Shown here one piece after another: positions 11,659 through 35,664 of a DNA stretch of 64,000 nt. The stretch spans positions 452,501 through 516,500 of the forward strand of contig NW_026731892.1 of assembly GCF_028476545.1 (NCBI RefSeq), read 5' to 3'. A program made the translations under genes and the position numbers. This stretch comes from Physella acuta (Eukaryota > Mollusca > Gastropoda > Physidae). The stretch's first letter is position 1, and every line of letters begins with the position of its first letter. The notes beneath the pieces were generated by a model. That model was not told the DNA's origin, did not search any database, and saw only the letters and a list, made by a program, of their open reading frames with translations.

Positions 11659-12856
11659 CAATAGACATTTACAATATTAAACTTGACTACCACACTACTA
11701 CTGTAATCGATACCAGTTAGCAGCGATTCTACGTATCGGCTCTAAAAGAAGTCGAGTGATCGAATCATTACTATGCTGGGGTCGAATCAAAACGAATATG
11801 AGTCCAACTACATGAGAACCCATCACAATCACTCATTGTTAACCGTCCACCCTGACTAAATGCCTGGTTAGTCTGCTCATATATCAACCAGCCCAAACAT
11901 CTCAATTGATCTATCGATCAGGCTGCGGATGAATGGTTTCTAGCAGCGAGCAGGGAGCAGAGTCTAGTTCACTAATAGCAAATGGCTGTCAAGGAATTAA
12001 GTGATTGCACACCGCCTCTCCACGCCCATCTATTTACATATTATCACTTGCACGTACGATAGCTTAACTTTGCTAGTGGACGATTTATTTTATTTTGTAT
12101 GTGAGTCCTTTTCCGAACATGCTGTACGGTGTAGCAATATCAGTTTAATAAATCAACCAATTTCTGATGCTTTTGTTATCTTATAAAGCTTCCAAAGCCC
12201 TATAGTTAAACATAAACTGAACATATTCGTCAGAAGACGTTATTCACAAGAAGTCGTTTACCATATTACAGTTGGTACATTTTAGAACTTAAATGAACTT
12301 TATTGTAAAAGCAATCACCTCATTTTCAAATTTTAAGACAAACATGCATTACGACGGGCACTGCTCTAGATCTAATTTTTTTCAGCAACTCTTCACAGCT
12401 AGAAACAACGTATCTTGTGTATGCCTATAGTTTAAGCTCATCATAGACAGAAACAAATTATTTTATTTTGTGTACAGTTTACAGGTAGAAACAACATATT
12501 ATCGGGTGTACAATTCAAGGTCATCGCAGCTAGATAAACATATTCTTTAAGGTCATCACAGCTAGATACAACATAATTATCTTGTTCCGGCGCCCGAAGC
12601 GAACTGTCGACTTTGCATCCCCACCTCCACCCTGATCAGAAATATAGTTAAAAAGCGCCCCTTTCCTCGTTTTTATTTTGGATCACACAATTTATGAAGA
12701 AAACAAATCAGACTGTAAAGCCTTATATTTTCTCCGACGGTTTATATTTCAGTAATGCAGCTCTGAATTACCATTTTTTTTACCCCGCTTAGCGCTTTCA
12801 TAAGCTGGGCGACCGGGGCGCCGACCAACCCCAACCTGCTCGAGCTACGCCTCTGG
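11659..12856. other. Intergenic DNA ending in a partial hAT-type MITE
   Basis: Mostly unique AT-rich sequence with no supportable exon. From about 12586 there is GGCGCCCGAAGCGAAC and further MITE-like words, ending in GCTACGCCTCTG at about 12855. That is the outer end of a CAGAGGCGTAGC-type element whose other end I could not place. Confidence 0.45.
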
Positions 12857-12946
12857 CAGAGCCGTAGCTATGGTAGGGCGGGTAAAAAATGTAAGATTGT
12901 TGTGTACCCGTAATTGGGTGACTGACAAGATGTGCATAGGAAAACT

Positions 12947-13276
12947 CAGAGGCGTAGGCGGGGGGTGGTGCGGACCGCACCGGGTGACACCATTTAGGGG
13001 GGGTGACACCAAGGCAAAAAAATAGCAAAATATATAGAGAAAAACTTAAAGGGGGGGTGCAAATCGAAAGTTTGAGGGGAGGGGGTGCAAATCGAAAGTC
13101 TGAGGGGGGGGGTGGCAAATCAAAAGTTTGAGGGGGGTGCAAATCGAAAGTTTGAAAGGGGGGGGGGTGCAAATCGAAAATTTGAAAGTTTGTCCCCGGG
13201 AAGGGTCGCTACGCCTCTGGGGGGTGACACCATTTAGTGCCGCACCGGGTGGACACCCGACCTCGCTACGCCACTG
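12947..13276. mobile_element. Composite hAT-type MITE with 8-bp target duplication GGAAAACT
   Basis: The outer ends are CAGAGGCGTAGG and CTACGCCACTG, flanked by GGAAAACT at 12939-12946 and 13277-13284. Inside, near 13200, is another end of the same family (CGCTACGCCTCTG), and the GGGGTGCAAATCGAAAGT motif is repeated several times. It therefore looks like one element inserted into, or recombined with, another of its own family. A further start (CAGAGCCGTAGC) lies just outside at about 12857. Confidence 0.85.
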
Positions 13277-13284
13277 GGAAAACT

Positions 13285-14317
13285 GCGCATAGGAAAACTG
13301 CGTACTGCATATTGTTTTCTAAAAATCGAGCATTTAATAAATAAATACTGACAACATTGTAGCATAATAAAACATATTTCCACGAAATAGGACAAAACTA
13401 AAGTGTATTAGTATAATTAGTTTGTATTTGGGCAAATTTCTTTTTGCGCTGTTTTCCGTTGCGCAGTTTTCCGAATGTGCATTTTTCTGGGAACCCTTAA
13501 TTGGATATCAACCTCGGCGATTAAACATAACTTTAATTTATTCTGTGAATTTAGCTTTGACGCTAGATAATTATACAGCCGTTGGGATAGCACAGGTGGA
13601 CTTGATGCCTGATGGTAGAAGGTTGTGAAAGCTTTGCCTGAAATGTAGTATCAGAAAAGAACTTTCTGACAAAGAGTTTCTGACAACATAGACATTAGTG
13701 GAAAAGCTATAGGAGAATGGAATCTGAAGAATTAGCTATTAACCTCGAATCTATCAAGAACTAAAGGCGTGACTTAAAATAATTAGCTATTAGCCGCATA
13801 TCTATTCAGAACTTTGAAAATATTCTTAGAACTTTAAATTTTTAAACTATTGTATGTGGGCGGGGGGGGGGGTATATGGAATGGGTTATAACCACCTAAC
13901 CCCCCTTGCCTACACCATTATTTAATTATCAGAGATTGCTTCTGTTTTTGTTTCAGTCTGTTAACGACAATGGTGAATAGAAAACTGTATAACATTTTTA
14001 AAAAATAATTACGGAATTGGACCAGTAGAACAGACCCCCCCCCCCAGCTACGCCTCTAGTTGAAGGAACAGTAAAAAATCGGTCTAAGAGGTAACGACCA
14101 AGACTTTCATATTTAAGTCACCAACGATAAAACGCTTTTAGTTTTCTAAGACAATGTGGAATTCAAACGTATTGTCAAAAAAAAAAAAAGAACGAAATGT
14201 AAGGCTCGGACACAGGGGCAACAAAACGGAGAATAAACGAAGAGAAAGAAAAGGGTGGTGAACATGACACACTCTGAACGATAGTAATAACACCACTAAT
14301 ACAGGCGATGGTGTGGA
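13285..14317. other. Intergenic DNA with poly-G/poly-C fragments
   Basis: There is a poly-G run near 13860 and a CAGCTACGCCTCTAG scrap of a hAT-type MITE end near 14045. No supportable exon or RNA gene. Confidence 0.4.
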
Positions 14318-14325
14318 TTCCACTG

Positions 14326-14553
14326 CAGAGTTTCTTCCAGGCATCTCTTCGGGGGGGGGGGGGGGGGGGGGGGGTGGGGGGCATCGCCCCCCCCCCCCCC
14401 TGCGAATGTCTACCCCCCACGAACGAAATGTAATTTATATAGAAAATATATACTTTTGACAGTGTCCGCCCTCCGGAAATTGTTGTCCGTCCCCCCCCCC
14501 CCCCCCGAAAATTTCAAGTGCACCCCGGAGAAAAAAGTCTGGAAGAAACACTG
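14326..14553. mobile_element. hAT-type MITE with exact 8-bp target duplication TTCCACTG
   Basis: The 228-bp element starts CAGAGTTTCTTCCAGGCATC and ends GTCTGGAAGAAACACTG. TTCCACTG flanks it at 14318-14325 and 14554-14561. It is the same family as the copy at 9865, in the opposite orientation: the poly-C side and the TATAGAAAATATATAC core are inverted. It contains long G and C runs and no coding capacity. Confidence 0.92.
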
Positions 14554-15276
14554 TTCCACTGGGAAATAGAAAGAGTGGGAGACATAGAGAAATAGAGACG
14601 GAGCAGGCTGGAATTTCATGGCTTGAGCTTTTGAAAAATAATTAGATCTCTAGTAGATGATCGCATAGGGAACCGAAAGGAATTTTTAAAAAATAGAATT
14701 TGCAAAGTATATTTGATCTAATTTTTGTTTGGTCTCTAGAACAATGTCGTAAATAACAGCTATCAGTGACAGTCGGAGTTTCTTTCAGGTATCTTTTCGG
14801 ATGTTGAAATAAACATTTTCAAAACAAACTAATTGCACTCACACAAATGACGCGTTGTTGTAATTGTTTTAATTAAAAAAAAAGAATTTGTATTTTTTTT
14901 AACTATTTATATCATAATATATGGGGCCCATAATTTTTTTGCGGGGTTTGCCCTTTTTTTCTAGTTACGTCACTGATTCGACATTATCAATGCTGCGACT
15001 GAAAATATTTTGCTTTAAAGCATTATCAGTAGCTCATGAGGGTCGATTATCCTCCCACTCCCTCCACCCCCCCCCCCCCCCACCCCCGTGAAAGCAGCCG
15101 CCCGTGACGACAGTTTACAGACGGCAATTAAAAGACAAGCAGAACTTGTTACCTCCCCTTAGTTTAAAATCGTTTAAAACTAAATTTAAACATCTCATTT
15201 TAAAATTGCTATATTGAAATGTAGGCCCTACACGTGAAAGTTAAGAGTATAAACGACATACGGCTTTATTTACTGA
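14554..15276. other. AT-rich intergenic stretch
   Basis: A poly-C run near 15065 and no recognisable gene or complete element. Confidence 0.4.
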
Positions 15277-15594
15277 CTAGGCATGCTGCCCAGCTTTGCT
15301 TAGGCTTTCGAAAACATTGAGAATTTGAATGCTTAATTAATTCGCCCGAGGGTCGGTCTACGACCTCAGGAGTTATGAAGAGGTTCCTCCGTGGACATTT
15401 TTTTTTCGATTTACAGCTCATATAAGGCGCCGGTCAGTCGAGGTCAGTTTTGACCCCATCATCGTAGACTTTTCGGCCAACCGGCCCCCGTGTTCTGTCG
15501 CCCCAAAGCAAGATCCTGCCAAATTTGAAGCGCCTACGGCGCCGGGAAGTGCCCTATCGGGCACCCGACAACTTTGCTTTATATATTATAGAGA
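15277..15594 (-). mobile_element. 318-bp non-autonomous Helitron
   Basis: Read on the minus strand, it begins TCTCTATAATATATAAAGC immediately after an A and ends GGGCAGCATGCCTAG immediately before a T. These are the classic Helitron features: 5'-TC with a TATATATAAA-like start, CTAG-3', insertion between A and T, and no target duplication. The interior includes GCCCGATAGGGCAC and GGCGCCG palindromes. It is far too short to code for Rep/helicase. Confidence 0.88.
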
Positions 15595-16180
15595 TTAGCA
15601 AATTGCATAGATAAACAAAGATTTCAATAAAGTAATTAAGGCCTGAAATACTTTAGTATTGAAATGTATTATTTGAATAGATGAATCTAGAATATCTAGA
15701 TCTAGAATCCAAATAAATAAAATAAAGTTTATGAGTTTAGGCCGGAAAAATTGTATTGTATACATTTCATAGTGTACGTAGATCTAAATCAAATTTGAAT
15801 GAAATAGTTCATTTGTTTTCATTCTAAACACGGCAGATGACGTCATTAGTTAATGTATAAGCGTGACGTTCACAGTTTTATGCGTTCTTTTTCACATATA
15901 TTAATGCTTTTCCGGTTGCATAAATAATACTGTTTCTCTACATTCGAATACGCCTTTAATTTTTATTTTTCTTCTTTAACTAAAATTGTGGTTATACATT
16001 TAAAACATCTAACATATTATTTTCAACAAAAGTCCGTAAAAAGTTCTTCATATATCGCTGCCGATTCTGACGTGATGTCCGGCGAAAATATTTTGCGGAC
16101 AGACAGAGAGAGAGAGAGAGAGAGATGTGCGAACGTGGGGATTTATATATTAGGATAGTAGTGATAGGCATCCAGAGTCT

Positions 16181-16322
16181 ACCCCTACCCCCGAACGACA
16201 TGGAATTTATATAGAAAATATATACTTTTAACAGTGACCGCCCCCCCCCCCCCCCCCCCCCCCGAAAATTTCAAGTGCCCCCCCCCCCCCCCCGGAGAAA
16301 AAAAAGTCTGGAAGAGACACTG
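16181..16322. mobile_element. 5'-truncated hAT-type MITE
   Basis: It starts inside the family at CTACCCCTACCCCCGAACGA, keeps the TATAGAAAATATATACTT core and poly-C tracts, and ends GTCTGGAAGAGACACTG. It belongs to the same family as 9865 and 14326 but the left end is missing. Confidence 0.7.
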
Positions 16323-16650
16323 ATTGGACTGTTTTAGGTCTAGATCTAAATTAACTTTTTTTCAGCCGAAGCTTTATTATTAGAATCTAGTCTACACGTA
16401 GGAACGATAACTAATAGTAGATTTAGTTTATTTGCGTGTGCATTCAAAAGCTTTTTATTAATATTATAGACCTAACAATACATGTTTTATTGCTGGATAT
16501 GTCACTTTTTAGGTTAGAAGTTAGTGTTAGCCTAAACGAGAGTGTTTAGGCATAGACCTAGCCTAGGCCTATAATTTCCTATCTACTAGGCCTATCTAGT
16601 TAGTAGTAGGCCTTGGCCCCTATCTTATGCTCTAGCCGTCGATGGCAAAT

Positions 16651-16662
16651 TGCGCATGCGCA
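16651..16662. promoter_or_regulatory. NRF-1-type palindrome upstream of KNL1
   Basis: TGCGCATGCGCA matches the palindromic NRF-1 consensus (YGCGCAYGCGCR). About 50 bases downstream, AAGTAAGGTATG could serve as a splice donor, so a non-coding first exon may lie here, 5 kb before the first KNL1 coding exon. Motif match is direct; promoter role is inference. Confidence 0.45.
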
Positions 16663-17135
16663 CTGAATCAGGCGGAAATTTTTGAATTTATTCGCAATGT
16701 TTACAAAATGAAGTAAGGTATGTTGTTTTAACTGGAAAATCTACTATTATAATCCATTTTCATAATGAAAAACATGGTTTAATTCGAATGAATGTGTAAA
16801 TAACGGTAAAATCTTAGTTTAGCGTCGTAAATTCCAGCGTAGCTAGTAATGTGCGATGAAGGTAACTAATGAATATTTCTTTCATTTGGCCATATTTAAT
16901 AAATATTTATGTCATATGTTACATAATATAACAGATAATTGAATAACAAATCACAATCCAAGACCAAACCAGTCATAAATATCCTGGAATAAACTTTAAA
17001 CTACCCCGTTCGAGACAACAATGAGTAAATACAAGCAGCGGCCATGTTTTAAAAACAACAAATTGTCTATTCGCATGTCTTTTGTGTTGATTTTGTGGTG
17101 TAATATGATTGTTTTGTATTGTTTTAATATATGCC

Positions 17136-17540
17136 GGGGGTCGTCCATAAATGACGTCACACTCGTAGGGGGGAGGGGGGTCCGTAATTTTGTGACGTTG
17201 TGTGATGAGGGGGAGGGGTTCAGATGGTGCGACGTCACATTTTTGCATTTTAAAAAAGCAATGTTACAAAACGAATTTTAGACGATATTTTGCGTTTTAA
17301 AAAACTGTTTTATTACATTGTAATAACAATTGATTAAAATACTCTATTTTGACAGAGTTCAGACAAGATTTTGGAAAAATATAGCTGTTTAAAAACAATT
17401 CAACTGCAATTTTGAGGGGGGGGGGTTGTAGGCTGAGGTGTGACGTCATTTTAGGGGGGGGTCTGGCTTTGTGTGACGGAGGGGAGGGGGGGAGGTAAAA
17501 ATCGTCAAAAAAGCGTGACATCATTTATGGATGACCCCCC
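17136..17540. mobile_element. MITE with TGACGTCA-bearing terminal inverted repeats, copy 1
   Basis: The left end is GGGGGTCGTCCATAAATGAC followed by GTCAC; the right end is the inverse, with CATCATTTATGGATGACCCC. The interior has G-rich blocks and further GACGTC words. Target duplication is unclear for this copy. It is the inverse of the copy at 19274. Confidence 0.8.
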
Positions 17541-19270
17541 TGTATAGTAGTTTTTCTTTTTTTAATATAGTTGACATGAATGACTAATAGACCTTATCAG
17601 ACTTAATATTGTGCATCCAAGACCACAACAATTGTTGGGAGGTCGAACTTTTGAACACTTTATTTGCAGTAAGCAAATCAATTATTTTAGATCGCTCATA
17701 AATGACGTCGCTCTTAAGATAGTAATGACAGCGTGCATTATTACAGAGCAAACATGAACATATTGTTTCAGATAGAAATTGTGATTTGTGGTGGGGAGAG
17801 GTTGAGTAGAACTCAGCGATGTGATTTTGGAGACGGGTCAGGTTTTTTTTTTCGTGAAAACGGGATGGTTGTGGGAGAAAGACCAGCTGTAGAAGTATGA
17901 CGCGTCATTCATTGGTGATCCATTTTCTCAGTGGGGACGAAAGAACTATTAAGAAGGGTCAAGAAATGTAAAAAGCTTGCTGAGTCGCATTTCTTGAACC
18001 CTACCTTTTTCATTCCCCCACTTAGCACATCGTCACCGAGTTAACGCTCGCACGTGACGTCATGTAGCGGTACCGCCGACCGTTAGGCTAATTTTATAGA
18101 AAAAAAAAACAACAAGCACTGCCTTTTTTACGCTTTTGCGACGTTTAATTTGATTACATAAGTTGGTGTTCATTAAACAGCCCCTAACACATCTATCACT
18201 CGTCCATTTAAACGTACGTAGTTATTTCTGCAAGCTTGCTGTCTTGAGACTTTCGGCCCTTTAAAAATGTATTAAGCTCACACCGTATAGAACTAGACTA
18301 CCCATATTAAGCTCCAAAAGAAGCTTGGTGAAAACAGGATGGCCGTCCGATTTTGTAGCTGCTCCGCGCTTTATAAAAAGCACAATAAACGATAAGATGA
18401 CACTTATATTAAAGTAAATTATAGTTCTGAATCTTGATACATTAAAAGTGATATTCGGAAATTATGAGCCAGACAGTCAACATGATATTTCAATTTAAGT
18501 CCAAGAAAATAAATTTCCTCAAACGATGGAACATTACTAAATTTTTGCGCAGTTTAGCGAAATTGAATTTAAGTATTTACGTCATCTTACAAAGCGCGAT
18601 AGCCTACTGGTGCTCTAACGCGGCCCATGCTAATGGCCGTATTCCTAACGCCCCGCATTAGACGCGGCTTATTCGTCGGCAGGCATTTGGTGGCAAGCCT
18701 TTTTGACGGGGATAATGTGTTAAGTTAAGGCCGTTTTGCCAAATGTCTTAAACTAGCAGGCTTGCAACATTTATGATAATTCGTTTTAAGCAAGGTATAC
18801 GTATACTAATGCTTATTTATCGTTATTTTGATTGAACAAAGCATTATAGAGGTTCTCCATCAACCACATAGGTATTTTTCCCCGTTCACCTCCTTTCATG
18901 AGACCGACACGTCATAAATTGCAAAGCCGCCTGAGTTGACGTCACAAATCTTCACTCACTCCCGTAGCAAATCATATGTGACATCATTTATGGACAACCC
19001 CATATCACTCACTTGGGTACTTGATATTGACAATTTGACAACAAAGGATAACCAAAATGTGTCTGGCAGGTGGAGACTTGCGATCGACCATAATGACAAC
19101 ACGCACTTAAGGGGTGGAGTGGCTGATTATTTTAGATGATGTTTTACGAGGGAAGCTGGTGGATAATACATTTTGTCTCTCTGTATATATAAATTATGAC
19201 AAACATTTATTGTTGTCAAAATTATGGCTAGAGATCTTAGATAAGGCAGAGCGAAGCGTAATTTTTTACA
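17541..19270. other. Intergenic DNA between the inverted MITE pair, with MITE fragments
   Basis: Mostly unique. A partial end of the same MITE family (GACATCATTTATGGACAACC) lies near 18980-19000, and a short TCATAAATGACGTCGCTC word near 17697. The reading frames here are short and show no splice support. Confidence 0.45.
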
Positions 19271-19273
19271 TTA

Positions 19274-19625
19274 GGGGTCATCCATAAATGACGTCACGCT
19301 TTTTTGACGATTTTTACCTTCCCCCCCCTCCCCTCCGTCACACGTCGTCAGAAAAAGCCAGACCCCCCCCCCCCCTAAAATGACGTCACACCTCAACCTA
19401 CAACCCCCCTCAAAATTGCAGTTGAATTTTTTTTAAACATCGATATTTTTCCAAAATCTTGTCTAAACTATTACAATTTATTAAAACTTTTTTCTTTTTT
19501 TATAATGCAAAAATGTGACGTCGCAACATCTGCCCTCCCCCCCTCCCCCTCATCACACATCGTCACAAAATTACGGACCCCCCCCCCTCCCCCCTACGAG
19601 TGTGACGTCACTTATGGATGCCCCC
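19274..19625. mobile_element. MITE with TGACGTCA-bearing terminal inverted repeats, copy 2
   Basis: It starts GGGGTCATCCATAAATGACG and ends CGTCACTTATGGATGCCCCC, flanked by TTA at 19271-19273 and 19626-19628. A TTA duplication fits the PIF/Harbinger superfamily; that assignment is inference. The interior carries poly-C blocks and CTCAACCTACAACCCC, the reverse complement of copy 1. Confidence 0.82.
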
Positions 19626-19628
19626 TTA

Positions 19629-21746
19629 TGACTTGTTGTGACATTGACAACAAAAATATGACGGAGGTTGGGGTTTAATTAAGGTAAAGAGAAGTAAAAA
19701 AAAATGTCATAAGTTACGATAGAATCACTAGATCTAACTGATGAAAAGAAAAACCTGAAATGAAAATAGTGAACATTCAAACAATAAGAAAAAACTCAAA
19801 CTATATAGTAATAGTAAGATCAAATAAACATTAGTAAAAAAAAAACGTGATTTAAAACATGGATACAAGTTGCATCTCACAATGCTTCTAGAATTAATAA
19901 AGTTGTTTCTTAGGACATTCAGTTTTTAAAGAGCAGAATTTAAAAAAAAAAATGCTTTGTTATACGGACTATACAACAAGACAATCAAATTTAAATACAT
20001 TTTCATACGAATAGAAATGAAAGGGAAGCTACTCTAAATAACATTTTCTTAAGATGGCTGCTGTTTTTAATAGTAAATTTACTATCTCGAACAGGGTTGA
20101 TAAAAATTAATTTCAGGATATTTAAATTGATTTAACCATAAATGGTGATCTATTATTCAATTATTTATAATATTTTATCAAAATATACGAAAATATACTC
20201 ATATTTAATGACATATTCATTATTGCACTCTCTCCTACATTACTAGTTTTGGCCGAATTTACGACGCTAAACTAAGATTTTACCTAAATAACTACTAAAT
20301 AATGCAGATCTAGATATAGATTTAGAATCTAGATCTAAATCTAAATGCCTGCAGAGAGTATGTCAAACACAGTTATTCAGTTCAGAGCGAGTCACTCCTC
20401 TTTCACACACATTCATCTCGCTTTCGGCTCGCCCTGCCTTCGCAACTCTCTTCACAATGAATATTAATCGTAGCCTACACTCAAAGATTCCTAGATCTAG
20501 AATCTAGCTAAACAATCTATCTAGATCTAGATTTTTATCTAGATATCTAGATCTAGATCTAATGTCTAATAAATAATAATAAAATAATTTTATGAATGGG
20601 TGTGGTGTTGAGTGTGTTGTGACTTGTTGTGGCAGTTGATTATTCAATCAATATTCATTCCCAGTTGCCTTTACTTTCCAAGTTTCCAAATTCTGAGTTA
20701 GGTAAAGTCTAAGATCTAGATCTAGATCTACGCATCACATTTAGATCCTAGATCTAGATTATCTAGATCTAGTTTAGATTTTAGATTCTGGGACTGGGTG
20801 GATTCAGGGATATCCTGAGTGATATAAACTTGAGACCTTCAGGCGAGTGTAGCTGAATGCTATATATAGACATGGTTGTACTTGTAGCATACAAAATGAA
20901 TTTATGAGTATTTTATCTTAAAATCATATGAGTTAGTTAGAGGAGGGATTAAGAATTTCATTGGTACCAAATTTAGATTTCTAGAGAATTTTTTTTTCCT
21001 ATTTAAAATGTATGGTCTTAGGCCTATAATATATATATTATATAGCTGTATACCTAGATCTAGTAGATTTATATAGATCTAGTATATAGGCCTAAGCTCT
21101 GTAAAAAATGAAACAAGTGGGAAACAAAAATGAAAATTTTATAAACTATGTTTGCAAAATTTTTGTGAATTCTAATTATAAATTATAAAACAGGGGTGGT
21201 TCCTTTATGCAAAATTGCTTTAATAATTGTGCAGGCTTGTTTCTTTTTGATGTTATGATTTTAAAAAAAAAATTACATTTTTACTGCTGACGAAGTATAT
21301 ATACAAATACAATAGTATTTGTAACTGTCTTAAACTTGTGAGGTAACTAACACTATCTGTTTTATTACTAACAGTGTTGAATGACTGAGCCCTGAAATAT
21401 TTTTACCTAGGCCTATAGTTTAATTAGAATCCCTTCTAATTCTATTATTATAGATTTAGATCAAGGCCTACTCTTTTTTTAAAATAGTTCCATACACATG
21501 TATGAACTGTCATTTATGACTATGTAATAGCAGTAGCAGTATTTCTAGTTGAAGCTCAAAAGTTAATCATAATGATGTAGGCCTAATGGTTAGGTTCAGA
21601 AGTAATAACATTTAATGTTATTAGTGTGAACTTTTTATGCTTTCTAAAAGATAATGCCTCAGTGTAATTTATAAGTAATTATTTTAAACTGTTGTATTAA
21701 TTTTGAAAATAATGTTCAGAAACTAGAGTCTACATGCTTCAAGAAA
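19629..21746. other. AT-rich region before the first KNL1 coding exon, with TCTAGA-type simple repeats
   Basis: Clusters of overlapping TCTAGATCTAGA words occur near 20318-20345, 20488-20565, 20700-20790 and 21055-21085. The rest appears unique. It presumably includes KNL1 5' UTR or intron; I could not place a transcription start. Confidence 0.45.
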
Positions 21747-33297
<11,551 letters not shown>

Positions 33298-33595
33298 AAA
33301 AATGTGAACTAGCTTGCCCTATGTTTTCAAAATTCTTGTTGACTTATTTATCATAATGTAATTTAAAAGTTGATTCGCTGATGAACTCTTCAGAACTTCG
33401 TGCTGTATATTAATTTAATATTTAAATTAAATGTGTACATGTGTAGATAATGATTTCAATTGTTTGTTGTTTATTTTGACAGCTGGAATGCAAATATATG
33501 ATTTATGTTTTAAAACATACTTGTTATTCATTAGTTTAATACAACCATGTAACACAATTTTGTTTGCCTTAATGGATGTTATGAATCAAATGTAG

Positions 33596-33601
33596 AATAA
33601 A
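33596..33601 (+). terminator. Poly(A) signal of KNL1
   Basis: AATAAA about 300 bases after the KNL1 stop codon. It is the best-placed signal for a short 3' UTR, in an otherwise AT-rich region. Confidence 0.5.
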
Positions 33602-35520
33602 GATAATGTTTATTAACAAATCTATGAACAACAATATAATTAAGTTTATGAAAAATCACCAGAAATAATAAATAAAACAAACTGTTTTTAGTAAATACAT
33701 TGATTCCATTAAACACATTTATGTGGGAAAAAAAATCATGTTCTTTTTGTTCTCTTCAGCAGTCTACTTTCACTGTTGAGGTGCCACTTGTCTTTTTTCT
33801 CTGCTCTGCTATTCTCAAGTGCCATATTTCTCATTTCGCCTGCCTCTTTTAAATTAGCCTGGCACTGTTCCTCGAAACAAAGTTTTTGCTAGACCAGACC
33901 ACCTTGTTACATCTGTCCATGGGTTACTGCCATCAGCTAAAGAGCCTCATTTGAGTCTGAAGTTTTTCAAATATTCAGCTTCTAATTATTGATTTTGATA
34001 GTGAACCAGTTTTTAATATTTATCATTGGTGTTTTTGGTGCATTCCATTATGCAGTTGATGTCTTGCTAATGAACAGAACTACTTCACTGTGTACATCTT
34101 CTGATTTGATATTTTGTATCTAAACCTCTTTGGCAGCTTTTTATGTTTTATTAACAAAGCTTTATTTTCAACTTTTACGACTTTTAGGCTCATTTTCTGT
34201 GGCAGTGTAACTGCTGTGCTGTTACAAATTACTGGATTTTAAATGAAACATTTAGTCATTTTAATTAAATATATCATGGATATAATTATAATTAAAATAG
34301 ACTAAAATTGGTTATCAGGATGGATATTTTGTCCTACCTATTTTTATGTGATGCTATTTTTTTAAAAACTATGTCAATCTATAAATATATAAGGAATAAT
34401 GAAATTTTTTGTAAATACTTGTAAGAAAATAAACTGTGACTAAGACTAATGTTACCTTGTTACCAACTACTAAACGGGATACTTTTTACTTAGGGGGTAT
34501 AGAGGAAGGATTGTAATGTAATCATGCAAAAAAAAATCAATATTTTGATTTTGACTAATTTTGACGTTTTACAACTCCTTGAGTTGAAAAAAAAATCTTA
34601 GTTTTGCTGTGGTGTCAGTCAGTCTATGTGTATGTTAGCATTATAACTTGAGTTAGGTTGACAAAATTTTGTTCTTTTCTGTCAACTTTTGATCAATTAG
34701 AATATGTTATTAGAATATATGAGAAAGTTTAGGAGAGATTAATCCCCCCTTTTTTTTAAATAGTATATTTAGTTAGGTCATGTATCATACCAAAGCCAGA
34801 CAGAACCAGTAGTAATAGTGACATCCAGTGTTCATCTAATTTTATTTGTAATTTTGTTATAAATCGTTCACATCTTGAGCCAAGTTCTGGCTGATCAACT
34901 TAATTCTCTCTAACTTAAAAATGAGTTTAATTTTTTGATTCAAGTTGAGTCAGGTAACTTTATCAAAAGAACCCATCTGTCTTACGTGATTTGCTGCCAC
35001 CAGTGACATAATTGAAGCCACAAAAGCTTTTTAAACTTAAATTTATTTTGAGAATCATTGATTTGTAGCACAGGTGCACAAAATAATTTAAAGACATTCA
35101 AGTTGTACATTCCATATGAAAATTTTAAACAAATTTTACACTAACAACTTTATTCAGTTTTTATCACAGTAGGTTTAGATTAATTCAAAACATCAATCTA
35201 AATATTTCATGTACTCTCTAAACACCAATCAATATTTTAACAAAAAAGTATTGACAAAATATAAAAAGAGAATTTTATGAATATAAATTCAAACAAATCA
35301 AACTAAGATCTAACATTGAACATACAAAATAAAATAAAAAGTGGTTTTTAAAACACTGAAATTTCCAAGCAACTTTGTTTACAAAATTTAGCTGTTGTGC
35401 TTAACCATCTTCAACTATTCACCTGCACAACACATAAACCTTTATTTAAATGGCATTATACCAGCAATATTGATGACAGAAAAACATGGTGATTTCTATC
35501 AAGTTCTCATCATAAATATC
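33602..35520. other. Convergent intergenic region between KNL1 and BBS1
   Basis: AT-rich and unique-looking, with no supportable exon. The BBS1 3' UTR enters it from the right: a minus-strand AATAAA (plus-strand TTTATT) lies at about 35522. Confidence 0.45.
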
Positions 35521-35664
35521 AATTTATTAAAATAAAATGTGTAACATAATTGACTTATTCAGGTACTGTAGCCATGATGGTTGAATGTTAAAAGGTTTGA
35601 TGAGCTGCTGGTAGAGGATTGAAGTCAAATTTTGTTATGGTCACATCACACACCTGATTATCAG

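Noticed and set aside
12798-13172. Pro-rich open frame on the minus strand
   Set aside because: It is a translation of repeated G-rich blocks inside the nested MITE.
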